10,853 bases of DNA from Candidatus Adlerbacteria bacterium (lineage in GTDB: Bacteria; Patescibacteriota; Minisyncoccia; Phycocordibacterales; SBAW01). How positions within the stretch are numbered: the stretch's first letter is position 1; every line of letters begins with the position of its first letter. The stretch is taken from the NCBI GenBank assembly GCA_903840375.1, contig CAIMFR010000058.1, positions 1 to 10,853 on the forward strand. The letters are read 5' to 3'. Shown piece by piece: positions 1 through 7,161 of this stretch. The notes under the pieces were generated by a model, which did not search any database, was not told the origin of the DNA, and saw only the letters and a program-made list of their open reading frames with translations. Both the position numbers and the translations under genes were made by a program.

Positions 1-4
1 ATTT

Positions 5-1786
5 ATGAACAAAGCAAAAACTTTAGTGTCGAGTTCCAGACAATTTGTTGTAAGCCACAAGTGGTGGAGCGCAATAATCGCGCTCGTAGTGCTCTTTGTC
101 GGATGGCAGCTCTACGGCAATCTCACTTCGACCGCCGGAGAGACTCGGTATATTCTATCTACCGTTCAAACCGGTACGATCGTCTCGTCGGTAACAGCGT
201 CCGGGCAAGTTGCCGCCAATCAGCTTCTCGACATAACACCGAAGGTTTCCGGACAGATCACCTACGTTGGAGTTCAGCCGGGTCAAGTTGTTAAGACTGG
301 AACTCTCATTGCGGAGATCGACACCACTGACGCACAAAAGACCGTGCGCGACGCGCAAGCGAATCTCCAGAGTGCAAAGTTGTCATTGCAAAAATTGCAG
401 GAACCGGCAGACCAGTTAACACTTACGCAGGCAAACAACGCCCTCACACAGGCACAGACCGGTCTTGCAACCGCATACCAATCGAGCGTCAACGACATTG
501 CCGACGCTTTTCTCGATCTGCCGACCATCATGACAGGTATGCAGAACATTGATTTCGGCACTGACGCGTCCGGCAATGTGAGCCAGCAAAATATCGACTA
601 TTACGGCAACACCGCGACGCTCTACAACCCGCTCGGCTCGAGCTATCGCGACGCGGCATACAACGCATATCAAACAGCGCGCACGTCATACGACGCAACG
701 TTTGCGGATTATAAAACGATGCCTTCATCGCCTGACGCTGCGACGACAGAACGTCTGCTCACCGAGACGTACAACACTTCGGTTCTGACTGCGAATGCGC
801 TCAAGACCACCTATTCGCTCATTCAATTTTACAGCGACCAGTTGACGCAGAATAATAAGACGTTGCGACCTGTGGCGACAACGCACATCAACGCGCTCAA
901 CAGTTATATCGGCAAAATAAATCCTCACACGTCTTCGCTTCTTTCCGACACCAATTCCCTATCGAGCGACAAGACGGATATCATCGAGAAACAGCAGTCG
1001 CTCGCCAAGGTACAAGCCGGAGCTGACACGCTCGATCTGCAATCCGCGCAACTTTCCGTCACACAGCGACAGAACGCGTTGCTCGATGCCCAAAATACAC
1101 TTGCCGATTATTACATTCGTGCACCGTTTGACGGAACCATCGCCGCGGTCAATGTACACACCTACGATAACGCAGGGGGCAGTGCGATCGCGACGCTTAT
1201 CACCAGCCAACAACTTGCCGACATGTCTCTAAACGAAGTCGATGCGGCGAAGATACTGCTTGGCGACAAAGTTACACTCACCTTCGATGCCATTCCGGAC
1301 CTCACGCTCACAGGCAAAGTTGCGCAGATCAATCCTGTCGGCACCGTATCACAAGGTGTCGTGAACTATGATGTAAAGATACAATTCGATTCCCAAGATC
1401 CGCGTGTGAAATCCGGCATGACCGTGAATGCGGCGATCATCACGGCATCACATATGGATGTTCTGACCGTTCCTCAGAGTGCTGTCAAGACACAAAATGG
1501 AAACAGTTTTGTGCAGATGTTCGATACGCCCATCACCGCGACAGCCATAACTGCAGCCGGCTCGCAAGGAGTACTCTCGGCAACTGCACCAAAACAGGTC
1601 CCGGTCCAAGTTGGAATTTCCGATGACACCAACGTCGAGATCACTTCCGGCCTCACAAACGGCGAGCAAATAATCACACGCACGATCACCGGCACCGCGA
1701 CGACCGCAGCAGCACCGTCCTCAAGCAGCAGCTTCGGCGGAGCCTCGCGTGGCGGAGGTGCGGGTGCGGCAGGAATTAGGTTGTAA
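5..1786 (+). CDS. Membrane-fusion (HlyD/MacA-type) adaptor protein of an ABC exporter
   Basis: Likely the extracytoplasmic adaptor that couples the downstream MacB-type ABC transporter to its substrate. The 593-residue product has a short basic N-terminus and one membrane helix at about residues 20-38. The first half of a lipoyl/barrel-sandwich domain follows at about 58-108 (GQVAANQLLDITPKVSGQI). A long helical segment runs from about 108 to 365, and the second lipoyl half (YYIRAPFDGTI) starts near 366. A beta-barrel domain and a membrane-proximal domain follow to about 565 (GLTNGEQIITRTI). The last 25-30 residues are Ser/Gly/Ala-rich and probably disordered. The helical part is much longer than the roughly 100-residue hairpin of classical MacA. 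Only four bases precede this ATG in the window, so an upstream start or ribosome site cannot be judged. The family call is strong; the transported substrate is unknown. Confidence 0.9.
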   Translation: MNKAKTLVSSSRQFVVSHKWWSAIIALVVLFVGWQLYGNLTSTAGETRYILSTVQTGTIVSSVTASGQVAANQLLDITPKVSGQITYVGVQPGQVVKTGTLIAEIDTTDAQKTVRDAQANLQSAKLSLQKLQEPADQLTLTQANNALTQAQTGLATAYQSSVNDIADAFLDLPTIMTGMQNIDFGTDASGNVSQQNIDYYGNTATLYNPLGSSYRDAAYNAYQTARTSYDATFADYKTMPSSPDAATTERLLTETYNTSVLTANALKTTYSLIQFYSDQLTQNNKTLRPVATTHINALNSYIGKINPHTSSLLSDTNSLSSDKTDIIEKQQSLAKVQAGADTLDLQSAQLSVTQRQNALLDAQNTLADYYIRAPFDGTIAAVNVHTYDNAGGSAIATLITSQQLADMSLNEVDAAKILLGDKVTLTFDAIPDLTLTGKVAQINPVGTVSQGVVNYDVKIQFDSQDPRVKSGMTVNAAIITASHMDVLTVPQSAVKTQNGNSFVQMFDTPITATAITAAGSQGVLSATAPKQVPVQVGISDDTNVEITSGLTNGEQIITRTITGTATTAAAPSSSSSFGGASRGGGAGAAGIRL

Positions 1787-1793
1787 AATTGCA

Positions 1794-1887
1794 GAATTTC
1801 CAAGGACATTTTGGCAAAAAATCGTGCACTCCGGGCCGTTAGGCCAAGTCTAACCCGATTTTTAGTCCAAAAATGTCCTGGAAATTC
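1794..1887. repeat. 94-bp imperfect inverted repeat between adaptor and ABC ATPase genes
   Basis: The left arm at 1794-1824 (begins GAATTTCCAAGGACATTTTG) and the right arm at 1856-1887 (ends AAAATGTCCTGGAAATTC) are nearly perfect reverse complements, about 30 bp each with a few mismatches and single-base gaps. The 31-base centre contains GTTAG (1838-1842) facing CTAAC (1850-1854) and a GGCC-GTTA-GGCC motif, so almost the whole unit can fold into one long hairpin. No T-run follows the right arm, so it is not a standard intrinsic terminator. No target-site duplication is visible at the edges. It may be a chromosomal palindromic repeat or a miniature-element relic, or an mRNA processing/attenuation structure between cotranscribed genes. 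Confidence 0.85.
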
Positions 1888-1905
1888 GACCCCACAATCA
1901 TCACC

Positions 1906-2625
1906 ATGATCGAAGTAAAAGACATAACAAAGACATACGGCACCGGAGATACCGCTTTTAAAGCTTTGCGCGGCGTATCTTTCAAGATCGCCGAGGGCGA
2001 ATTCGTGGCGGTGATGGGGCCTTCCGGTTCCGGAAAGTCTACACTCATGCATATTCTAGGCTGCCTCGATACGCCGACATCCGGCACGTACACCCTCGAC
2101 GGCCGCGATGTTTCTACTATGAATGACGACGAACTTGCGGAAATTAGAAAAGACAAGATCGGCTTCGTGTTCCAGGCATTCAATCTCCTGCCACGTACGA
2201 CGGTACTGCGCAATGTCATGTTACCGCTCGTGTACGATGGAGTAGATGAGGAGAAGCGAACCAAGCGAGCGATACAGGCGCTGCACGATGCCGGACTCAC
2301 CGAAACGCACTTCCAGCACAAGAGTAATGAACTTTCCGGAGGGCAGATACAGCGCGTCGCCATCGCCCGTGCGCTGGTAAATAACCCTGCACTTATACTC
2401 GCCGACGAACCGACCGGCAATCTCGACACAAAGACCGGCGAGATCGTGCTCGGCACATTCCAAAAATTGAACAATGATTTCGGACGCACGATCGTACTCA
2501 TCACGCACGAGCCGGATATCGCCGAACACGCGAAGCGCATCATCACCATGCGCGACGGCGTCATCCTTTCAGATAAAAAAGATCACATTCGACGTATTGC
2601 GCACCACCCTGAACAAATTATATAA
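1906..2625 (+). CDS. ABC transporter ATP-binding protein, MacB/LolD type
   Basis: This is the cytoplasmic ATPase of a type VII (MacB/LolD-like) transporter. Counting from the chosen start gives 239 residues. Walker A GPSGSGKST is at 38-46, the Q-loop glutamine at 90, the signature LSGGQ at 143-147, Walker B LILADEPT with catalytic Glu168, and the switch His at 201. All are intact, so it should hydrolyse ATP. An in-frame ATG at 1873 would add 11 residues (MSWKFDPTIIT), but it lies inside the right arm of the inverted repeat. Family members normally begin with a sequence like MIEVKDITKTYG, so 1906 is preferred. No Shine-Dalgarno is visible. The permease gene starts 7 bases after the stop, so both are probably on one transcript with the adaptor. 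Confidence 0.93.
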   Translation: MIEVKDITKTYGTGDTAFKALRGVSFKIAEGEFVAVMGPSGSGKSTLMHILGCLDTPTSGTYTLDGRDVSTMNDDELAEIRKDKIGFVFQAFNLLPRTTVLRNVMLPLVYDGVDEEKRTKRAIQALHDAGLTETHFQHKSNELSGGQIQRVAIARALVNNPALILADEPTGNLDTKTGEIVLGTFQKLNNDFGRTIVLITHEPDIAEHAKRIITMRDGVILSDKKDHIRRIAHHPEQII

Positions 2626-2626
2626 A
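2619..2626 (+). promoter_or_regulatory. Possible -10-like TATA element just upstream of the permease start
   Basis: TATATAAA lies so that only six bases separate it from the ATG at 2633. As a -10 box it would give a transcript with almost no leader. No convincing -35 was found. The AT-rich stretch may instead simply keep the start codon unstructured within a polycistronic mRNA. Confidence 0.2.
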
Positions 2627-2632
2627 TCAAAC

Positions 2633-3856
2633 ATGACACTTACTGATACTCTCCAAGAAACATACGCGGCACTCTCGGCGAACAAGGTCCGCTCGGGACT
2701 AACCATACTCGGAATCGTCATCGGCATCTCGTCGGTCATCGCACTCGTATCTATTGGTCAGGGCGCACAGAGTTCCATCCAGTCGAGCATCCAGTCGATC
2801 GGTTCTAACCTACTTGTCGTCACGCCTGGTGCACAGCGCGGCGCCGGTATGCAAGTGTCTGCAGGACGAGGTTCTGCAAAGACACTCACGCAGGAAGATG
2901 CGAATGCGATCGCGACGCAGGTGGCGAATGTGCAGACGGTCGCATCGGAAGTTTCCAGCCGCCAGCAAGTGACGGCGCCGGGCACGAACACGAACGTTTC
3001 AGTGGATGGCGTCACGTCAGGCTACGCGACCATTCGCAATATCCAGATAGATGAAGGTTCGTTCATCACCGACCAGCAGAACCAGTCGCTTGCAAAAGTG
3101 GCAGTGCTCGGACCAACCGCGCGCGACGACCTCTTCGGCGTCGGTGCGGAAGCGCTCGGTCAAGTTGTACATATTAAAAACATGCAGTTCAAGGTTGTAG
3201 GCGTCACGGTGGCAAAGGGCGGCAGTGGCTTCACCAGTCCTGACGATATGGTCTACATACCAACACGGAGCGCACAGATGTTCTTCACCGGCGACCAATA
3301 TCTATCCGATATCGACATCCAAGCGACTGATGCAAGCTCGATGACGCAGGTGCAGACGGATGCCACGGTACTCCTGCTCGCTCGACATCATATCAGCGAC
3401 CCGATGCAGGCGGACTTCAGCGTTATGAATCAGGCGGACATTCTCGCGACCGCGTCGAGTGTCACGAACACACTTACAATGCTCCTCGGCGCGATCGCCG
3501 GCATTTCGCTGCTCGTCGGCGGTATCGGCATTATGAACATGATGCTCACGACGGTCACCGAGCGCACACGAGAGATAGGTTTGCGCAAAGCGATAGGTGC
3601 GCGCCGTCGCGACATCAACTTCCAGTTTTTGACGGAAGCGGTCGCACTCACAGTCGTCGGAGGTGTCATCGGTATTCTTCTCGGCATGGCAATATCATTC
3701 CTCGTAAATTATTCCGGTGTGTTGCAAACAAGCGTGTCATTTGCATCAGTGGCACTAGCATTCGGCGTCTCAGCAGCGATAGGCATAACCTTCGGCTATT
3801 ATCCCGCACGCCGCGCGGCAGCTCTCAATCCGATAGAGGCTCTGCGATACGAATAG
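2633..3856 (+). CDS. ABC transporter permease, MacB type (FtsX-like domains)
   Basis: This is the membrane subunit partnering the preceding ATPase. The 407-residue product starts MTLTDTLQETYAALSANKVR. Its first membrane helix, at about residues 21-42, contains the typical LTILGIVIGISSVIALVSIGQG. A large extracytoplasmic domain follows to about residue 270. Three helices form the C-terminal FtsX-like domain, including GGIGIMNMMLTTVTERTREI, GLRKAIGARRRDI and the terminal PARRAAALNPIEALRYE. This organisation and length match MacB permeases lacking a fused ATPase. The reading frame is open from 2474, overlapping the ATPase gene, but the extra 53 residues have no family counterpart and the start at 2633 fits the usual N-terminus. 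It acts with the adaptor at 5-1786. Substrate unknown; peptides, lipids or antimicrobials are typical for the family. Confidence 0.93.
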   Translation: MTLTDTLQETYAALSANKVRSGLTILGIVIGISSVIALVSIGQGAQSSIQSSIQSIGSNLLVVTPGAQRGAGMQVSAGRGSAKTLTQEDANAIATQVANVQTVASEVSSRQQVTAPGTNTNVSVDGVTSGYATIRNIQIDEGSFITDQQNQSLAKVAVLGPTARDDLFGVGAEALGQVVHIKNMQFKVVGVTVAKGGSGFTSPDDMVYIPTRSAQMFFTGDQYLSDIDIQATDASSMTQVQTDATVLLLARHHISDPMQADFSVMNQADILATASSVTNTLTMLLGAIAGISLLVGGIGIMNMMLTTVTERTREIGLRKAIGARRRDINFQFLTEAVALTVVGGVIGILLGMAISFLVNYSGVLQTSVSFASVALAFGVSAAIGITFGYYPARRAAALNPIEALRYE

Positions 3857-3870
3857 GTACATCAATTTCC

Positions 3871-3879
3871 TGCTACAAT
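3871..3879 (+). promoter_or_regulatory. Candidate extended -10 promoter for the ABC-2 genes
   Basis: TGCTACAAT fits an extended -10 (TGnTATAAT) with one mismatch in the hexamer. It ends seven bases before the ATG at 3887, so transcription would begin at or just before the start codon and yield a leaderless mRNA. There is no clear -35 and no Shine-Dalgarno, consistent with this reading. The 30-base gap after the permease stop makes an internal promoter plausible. Confidence 0.4.
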
Positions 3880-3886
3880 AAATTAA

Positions 3887-4687
3887 ATGTCAGTCATCGA
3901 AGTTAAAAATATTAAGAAAAATTTTGGAGATATCAAGGCTGTTGATGATATTTCTTTTTCTGTCGAGCCCGGCGAAGTCTTCGCTTTCCTCGGGCCGAAC
4001 GGCGCGGGAAAGTCTTCGACGATAAAAATGCTCACGACTTTGTTGCGTCCGACATCCGGCACAATTTCTATCAACGGTTTCGACCCTACCGCACAGCAGG
4101 ACGAGGCACGGCATTCTTTCGGCATCGTTTTTCAAGATCCGTCGCTCGACGATGAGCTTACCGCTTGGGAGAACATGGAGTTCCACGGCGTACTCTACGG
4201 CATCGAGAAAAAATTGCGCCGCGCGCGCATCGATGAGCTACTGGAGTTCATCGGCCTCGCCGATCGCCGTAACGACCTGATAAAAAACTTCTCCGGCGGC
4301 ATGAAGCGGCGTCTGGAAATAGCGCGCGGACTTATCCATCACCCAAAAATTCTTTTCCTCGATGAACCGACCATCGGCCTCGACCCGCAGACGCGCAACC
4401 ACATCTGGGAACACCTCGCACATCTCAACAAAGAAGAAGGCATGACCGTCTTTTTCACCACACATCAAATGGAGGAGGCCGACAAAGCTGCACAGCGCAT
4501 CGCCATCATCGACCACGGACACATCATTTCGTCAGGTTCATCGGCAGACCTGAAATCACAGACGAACACCACGACACTTGAAGAAGCATTCCTCGCACTC
4601 ACCGGCACAGACATACGCGAGGAATCCATGAGCGGCGTCGACCGCATGCGTATGCACCGTGCCGCGCGGTTTGGAGGCAGACGATAA
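3887..4687 (+). CDS. ABC-2 type transporter ATP-binding protein (DrrA/CcmA-like)
   Basis: This ATPase subunit probably energises the permease encoded immediately downstream. The 266 residues contain Walker A GPNGAGKSS at 36-44, the Q-loop glutamine at 83, the signature FSGGM at 135-139, Walker B ILFLDEPTIGLD with catalytic Glu160, and the switch His193 in TTHQMEEAD. The segment TTLEEAFLALTG (229-240) is the tail typical of DrrA-like ATPases of ABC-2 exporters. It is followed by a short basic C-terminus ending RFGGRR. It differs clearly from the MacB-type ATPase at 1906-2625 (SGGM instead of SGGQ), so this is a second transporter rather than a duplicate. Ten bases separate it from the permease gene. 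Substrate unknown. Confidence 0.93.
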   Translation: MSVIEVKNIKKNFGDIKAVDDISFSVEPGEVFAFLGPNGAGKSSTIKMLTTLLRPTSGTISINGFDPTAQQDEARHSFGIVFQDPSLDDELTAWENMEFHGVLYGIEKKLRRARIDELLEFIGLADRRNDLIKNFSGGMKRRLEIARGLIHHPKILFLDEPTIGLDPQTRNHIWEHLAHLNKEEGMTVFFTTHQMEEADKAAQRIAIIDHGHIISSGSSADLKSQTNTTTLEEAFLALTGTDIREESMSGVDRMRMHRAARFGGRR

Positions 4688-4697
4688 TTAAAATTAT

Positions 4698-5444
4698 ATG
4701 AAAGCAATTTATATTTTGTGGCTTCGACAGATAAAGCGATACTTCCGAGCGAAGTCGCGCATCGTCGGTTCGATAGGACAGCCACTCCTGTTCCTCGTCG
4801 CACTCGGTTTCGGTCTCGGTCCGATGTACGCAGCGTCGGGTGACGGTTCTTATATTTCATTCCTCGCGCCCGGAATCATCGCGATGGGAATCCTCTTCAC
4901 CGCCATATTCTCCGGCATTCAGATAATTTGGGACAGGCAATTCGGCTTTCTTAAAGAAACACTGGTCGCGCCGGTGTCGCGCATGCAGATCATGCTCGGG
5001 CAAACACTCGGCGGCGCCAGTGTCGCACTCCTGCAGGGCGTGATCGTTTTCTGTCTGACACTCATCGTCGGTTTCCGCCCGGAACACTGGGCAATGCTGC
5101 CGGTCGCATTCGCATTCGCCGCAGCGATCGCAATTCTGTTCACCGCGCTTGGCGTCGCAATAGCTTCGATGCTCGACGATATGCAAGGCTTCCAGCTCAT
5201 CATGAACTTCCTCGTCATGCCGATGTTCTTCCTCTCGGGAGCACTGTTCCCGCTTAAAAATTTGCCGAGTGTTTTGCTTACGATCGTGCGTATCGATCCA
5301 CTTTCCTACGGAGTCGACGGCCTGCGAGCATCTCTGACCGGCATAACACAAATGGGTCTTGGCTACGACGCACTCATTCTCACCATCCTCACGATCCTAT
5401 TCCTATCCATAGGCAGTTACCTCTTCTCAAAGATAGAGATATAG
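4698..5444 (+). CDS. ABC-2 type transporter permease (DrrB-like)
   Basis: The 248-residue integral membrane protein partners the preceding ATPase. It starts MKAIYILWLRQIKRYFRAKS, the amphipathic basic segment that precedes the first helix in ABC-2 permeases. About six hydrophobic segments follow. The conserved region IIWDRQFGFLKETLVAPVSR (about 75-94) and the late motif FFLSGALFPLKNLP (about 177-190) with DPLSYGVDGLR (about 200-210) are hallmarks of the DrrB/ABC2_membrane family. Length is normal for the family. The start follows the ATPase stop by 10 AT-rich bases with no Shine-Dalgarno. It probably exports a hydrophobic or polymeric compound; the sequence does not say which. Confidence 0.93.
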   Translation: MKAIYILWLRQIKRYFRAKSRIVGSIGQPLLFLVALGFGLGPMYAASGDGSYISFLAPGIIAMGILFTAIFSGIQIIWDRQFGFLKETLVAPVSRMQIMLGQTLGGASVALLQGVIVFCLTLIVGFRPEHWAMLPVAFAFAAAIAILFTALGVAIASMLDDMQGFQLIMNFLVMPMFFLSGALFPLKNLPSVLLTIVRIDPLSYGVDGLRASLTGITQMGLGYDALILTILTILFLSIGSYLFSKIEI

Positions 5445-5472
5445 AAGTGCACCAAAGGTTATTCCCCGATCG

Positions 5473-5478
5473 TATAAA
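5473..5478 (+). promoter_or_regulatory. Possible -10 box for the DUF5666-like gene
   Basis: TATAAA lies five bases before the ATG at 5484 in a 39-base intergenic gap. If used, the transcript would be leaderless. A matching -35 is not obvious, so support is weak. Confidence 0.25.
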
Positions 5479-5483
5479 CAAAC

Positions 5484-5918
5484 ATGAGTAAAAACCATAT
5501 TATTGCCGGGTCTTTGGTTGGATTAGCGGTTGTGGGCGGGTCTTTTTACGCAGGGTCTGCGTATGGCAAAGGCCAGACACCGACACATGGACAGGGGCAG
5601 TTTGCAGGCGGATCGTTCAGCGGTGCACGCGGGGCAGGTTCTGCGCGTACCGGCAGCGGAATTACCGCAGGAGATATTCTCTCCGTTGACTCATCGAGTA
5701 TTACGGTCAAAATGCCAAACGGTTCTACGCAGATCGTACTCCTTGGCGGCAGCACCGAGATACTGAAAAGCGTTGCGGGAACTGCAGCCGACCTTTCCAC
5801 AGGTGTAAGTGTCATGGTCTCCGGCTCGCAAAACAGCGACGGTAGCATCACCGCGAAGTCGATTCAAATCCGCCCGGCCGGTATGCCAAAAGCTCCGACC
5901 GCTCCGACAAATCAATAA
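5484..5918 (+). CDS. Small membrane-anchored exported protein with a DUF5666-like domain
   Basis: The 144-residue product has an N-terminal signal or anchor helix (about 5-27, IIAGSLVGLAVVGGSFYAGS), then a Gly/Ser/Gln-rich linker to about residue 58. A compact beta-rich domain of about 70 residues follows: GITAGDILSVDSSSITVKMP, a T-E-I core, DLSTGVSVMVSGSQNSDGSI, then AKSIQIRPA. The pattern of sense-value-threshold strands resembles DUF5666, an OB-like domain of unknown function common in exported proteins. The tail is Pro/Thr-rich. It is the last gene before a terminator and follows two exporters, so it may act at the cell surface with them, but this is inferred only from position. The domain call is by pattern recognition, not by a database search. 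Confidence 0.75.
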   Translation: MSKNHIIAGSLVGLAVVGGSFYAGSAYGKGQTPTHGQGQFAGGSFSGARGAGSARTGSGITAGDILSVDSSSITVKMPNGSTQIVLLGGSTEILKSVAGTAADLSTGVSVMVSGSQNSDGSITAKSIQIRPAGMPKAPTAPTNQ

Positions 5919-5940
5919 TACAAAGTTACAAATAAAAAAT

Positions 5941-5974
5941 GCGGCGATTCTACAAATAGAAATGCCGCTTTTTT
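5941..5974 (+). terminator. Intrinsic terminator of the export cluster
   Basis: GCGGCGATTCT (5941-5951) and AGAAATGCCGC (5958-5968) form a stem with a two-base mismatch around a six-base loop, followed by six T residues. A run of A residues just upstream could let it work from the other strand too. It lies 22 bases after the stop at 5918. Confidence 0.85.
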
Positions 5975-5988
5975 ATTTCAATCTAATA

Positions 5989-6017
5989 TGGACAAAAACA
6001 AATATGCGTAGTACTCT
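5989..6017 (+). promoter_or_regulatory. Weak candidate promoter for the EamA-like/metalloprotease pair
   Basis: TGGACA (5989-5994) is a fair -35. It is followed after 17 bases by TACTCT (6012-6017), a poor -10. A promoter is expected between the terminator at 5941-5974 and the gene at 6075, but this exact assignment is tentative. Confidence 0.25.
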
Positions 6018-6063
6018 ACTGTGCAGATAGCTGTGCTAAAGAAGCGCGAAACGAGTTAAAAAT

Positions 6064-6070
6064 AGGAGGG
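6064..6070 (+). promoter_or_regulatory. Strong Shine-Dalgarno for the EamA-like gene
   Basis: AGGAGGG ends four bases before the ATG at 6075 and fixes that start. It stands out because the ABC genes to the left show no such site. Confidence 0.85.
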
Positions 6071-6074
6071 TACC

Positions 6075-6485
6075 ATGGACAATCTTTATGTCCGCTCCAT
6101 ACTTGCAGGTATTTTCTTCGGCATGTGGCCACTCCTGATGAGTAGGAGTGGGCTCAGCGGCACGATGTCCGGTGTGTGGATGAACACTGTCGCCGTTGTC
6201 GTACTTATGCTGATAATGTTCACACAAGACAATTCTGTGGATGCAACACCTACGGGTTTGATGATCGGGGCTCTTTCCGGAATAAGTGCTGCGGTCGGCC
6301 TGTACTTACTGAACGGGATTCTTGCGGTGGTGCCGAAAGAAACAGCAGTAACGTATGTACTCATCACGACAATAATACAAGTTGTTGTGTATGCACTCTA
6401 TCAGGCATGGCTTCTTGGTTCATTGTCGCTGGCAAAGTTGCTGGGCTTTCTACTTGCCGGTGTATCAATGTTCCTGCTGACATAG
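6075..6485 (+). CDS. EamA-like (drug/metabolite transporter type) small membrane protein
   Basis: The 136-residue hydrophobic protein has about five membrane helices, at roughly residues 7-22, 31-49, 60-82, 91-110 and 117-135. This matches a single EamA half-unit rather than the ten-helix full transporter, so it would have to dimerise to transport, as small DMT members do. Features reminiscent of the superfamily are the early GIFFGMWPLLM and the helix-breaking VVPKETAVTYVL segment that resembles the conserved EamA loop. The start is set by the AGGAGGG at 6064-6070. Its stop codon overlaps the ribosome site of the next gene, so the two are translationally coupled. The substrate is unknown, and a non-transport membrane role is possible. 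Confidence 0.7.
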   Translation: MDNLYVRSILAGIFFGMWPLLMSRSGLSGTMSGVWMNTVAVVVLMLIMFTQDNSVDATPTGLMIGALSGISAAVGLYLLNGILAVVPKETAVTYVLITTIIQVVVYALYQAWLLGSLSLAKLLGFLLAGVSMFLLT

Positions 6486-6490
6486 GAGGT
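6484..6490 (+). promoter_or_regulatory. Shine-Dalgarno overlapping the upstream stop codon
   Basis: AGGAGGT begins inside the TAG stop (6483-6485) of the EamA-like gene and ends five bases before the ATG at 6496. It fixes the downstream start and implies coupled translation. Confidence 0.85.
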
Positions 6491-6495
6491 TTGCG

Positions 6496-7149
6496 ATGAA
6501 CTTTGTCATGGTGAATGAAAGCAGTATGTGTAGGTACGGTATGGTAGATGTCTACCTCGCACACTTGCGCAAAACACTTGGAGGTCCTCAAACACCCCCG
6601 TCCGTACACATGGCAGTGCTCCGATGTTTTCACAATGATCGTGATTACCGCAGCATGTTGTCGTGCATGCAGCGACGATTAAAACTGACACTCACCATAA
6701 GTACAGAGATGCATCTGGATGAGCACCCAGGCTGTCCTGCATGGATAATCCTTGACCATCCGGTACCGATGTACGGGACTTCCGAGTTTACAGACTCTCA
6801 TGCAACTCTGCACTTGAGAAAAAAGATGATCGATCCTGCACCATGCGAAACTATCATACATCTTCTGTCGCATGAGTTGTCGCACATCGTCCTGTTTTCC
6901 ACCGATAACAGGTTACAGCGAAGTGAAGTGGCGGTCGATCTTACCGCCATGTTGCTCGGATACAGGGGAAATCGAGCTTCGTCGTGGTCGGAATACCACA
7001 CCATCACGAGATGGAACAAGTTACTTCGGTATCTCAGGCTTCCTTACAAGACAATGCGCAACCTTATAGGATCCCTGTCGCCGGAGGAAACGGAATACGC
7101 AGTGAGCGCGATCGAAGAGATGCTCTCGGCAGAAAAGACACGTGCATAA
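6496..7149 (+). CDS. Predicted zinc metalloprotease-like protein with HExxH motif
   Basis: The 217-residue protein has no signal peptide or membrane helix, so it is probably cytoplasmic. Residues 126-130 read HELSH inside a hydrophobic helix (IIHLLSHELSHIVLF), the zinc-binding HExxH signature of zincins. About 14 residues later, SEVAVDLTAMLLGY (143-156) could supply the third ligand (Glu144 or Asp148), an arrangement reminiscent of M78/ImmA-type and similar peptidases. The N-terminal half is Met/Cys/His-rich and not recognised. The C-terminus is helical, with charged residues. Its gene is coupled to the EamA-like membrane protein, suggesting the two work together, perhaps by the protease acting on a partner or regulator. 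The zincin fold is likely; the substrate and peptidase family are not established. Confidence 0.65.
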   Translation: MNFVMVNESSMCRYGMVDVYLAHLRKTLGGPQTPPSVHMAVLRCFHNDRDYRSMLSCMQRRLKLTLTISTEMHLDEHPGCPAWIILDHPVPMYGTSEFTDSHATLHLRKKMIDPAPCETIIHLLSHELSHIVLFSTDNRLQRSEVAVDLTAMLLGYRGNRASSWSEYHTITRWNKLLRYLRLPYKTMRNLIGSLSPEETEYAVSAIEEMLSAEKTRA

Positions 7150-7161
7150 GATCAAATAAAC

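Noticed and set aside
1794..1887. The long hairpin as a simple intrinsic terminator
   Set aside because: There is no T-run after the stem, and the next gene belongs to the same functional unit.
1873..1905. Earlier in-frame ATG for the MacB-type ATPase
   Set aside because: It lies in the right arm of the inverted repeat and adds residues foreign to the family; the start at 1906 gives a canonical N-terminus.
1474..2564. Long minus-strand open frames opposite the adaptor and ATPase genes
   Set aside because: They are antisense to strongly supported coding sequence, and their translations show no recognisable domain.
2474..2632. 53-residue N-terminal extension of the MacB-type permease
   Set aside because: It overlaps the ATPase gene out of frame and has no resemblance to permease N-termini; the start at 2633 fits the family.
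4857..5351. Minus-strand 164-codon open frame opposite the ABC-2 permease
   Set aside because: Its Cys/His/Glu/Asp-rich composition is what the complement of a hydrophobic membrane gene gives; no motif supports it.
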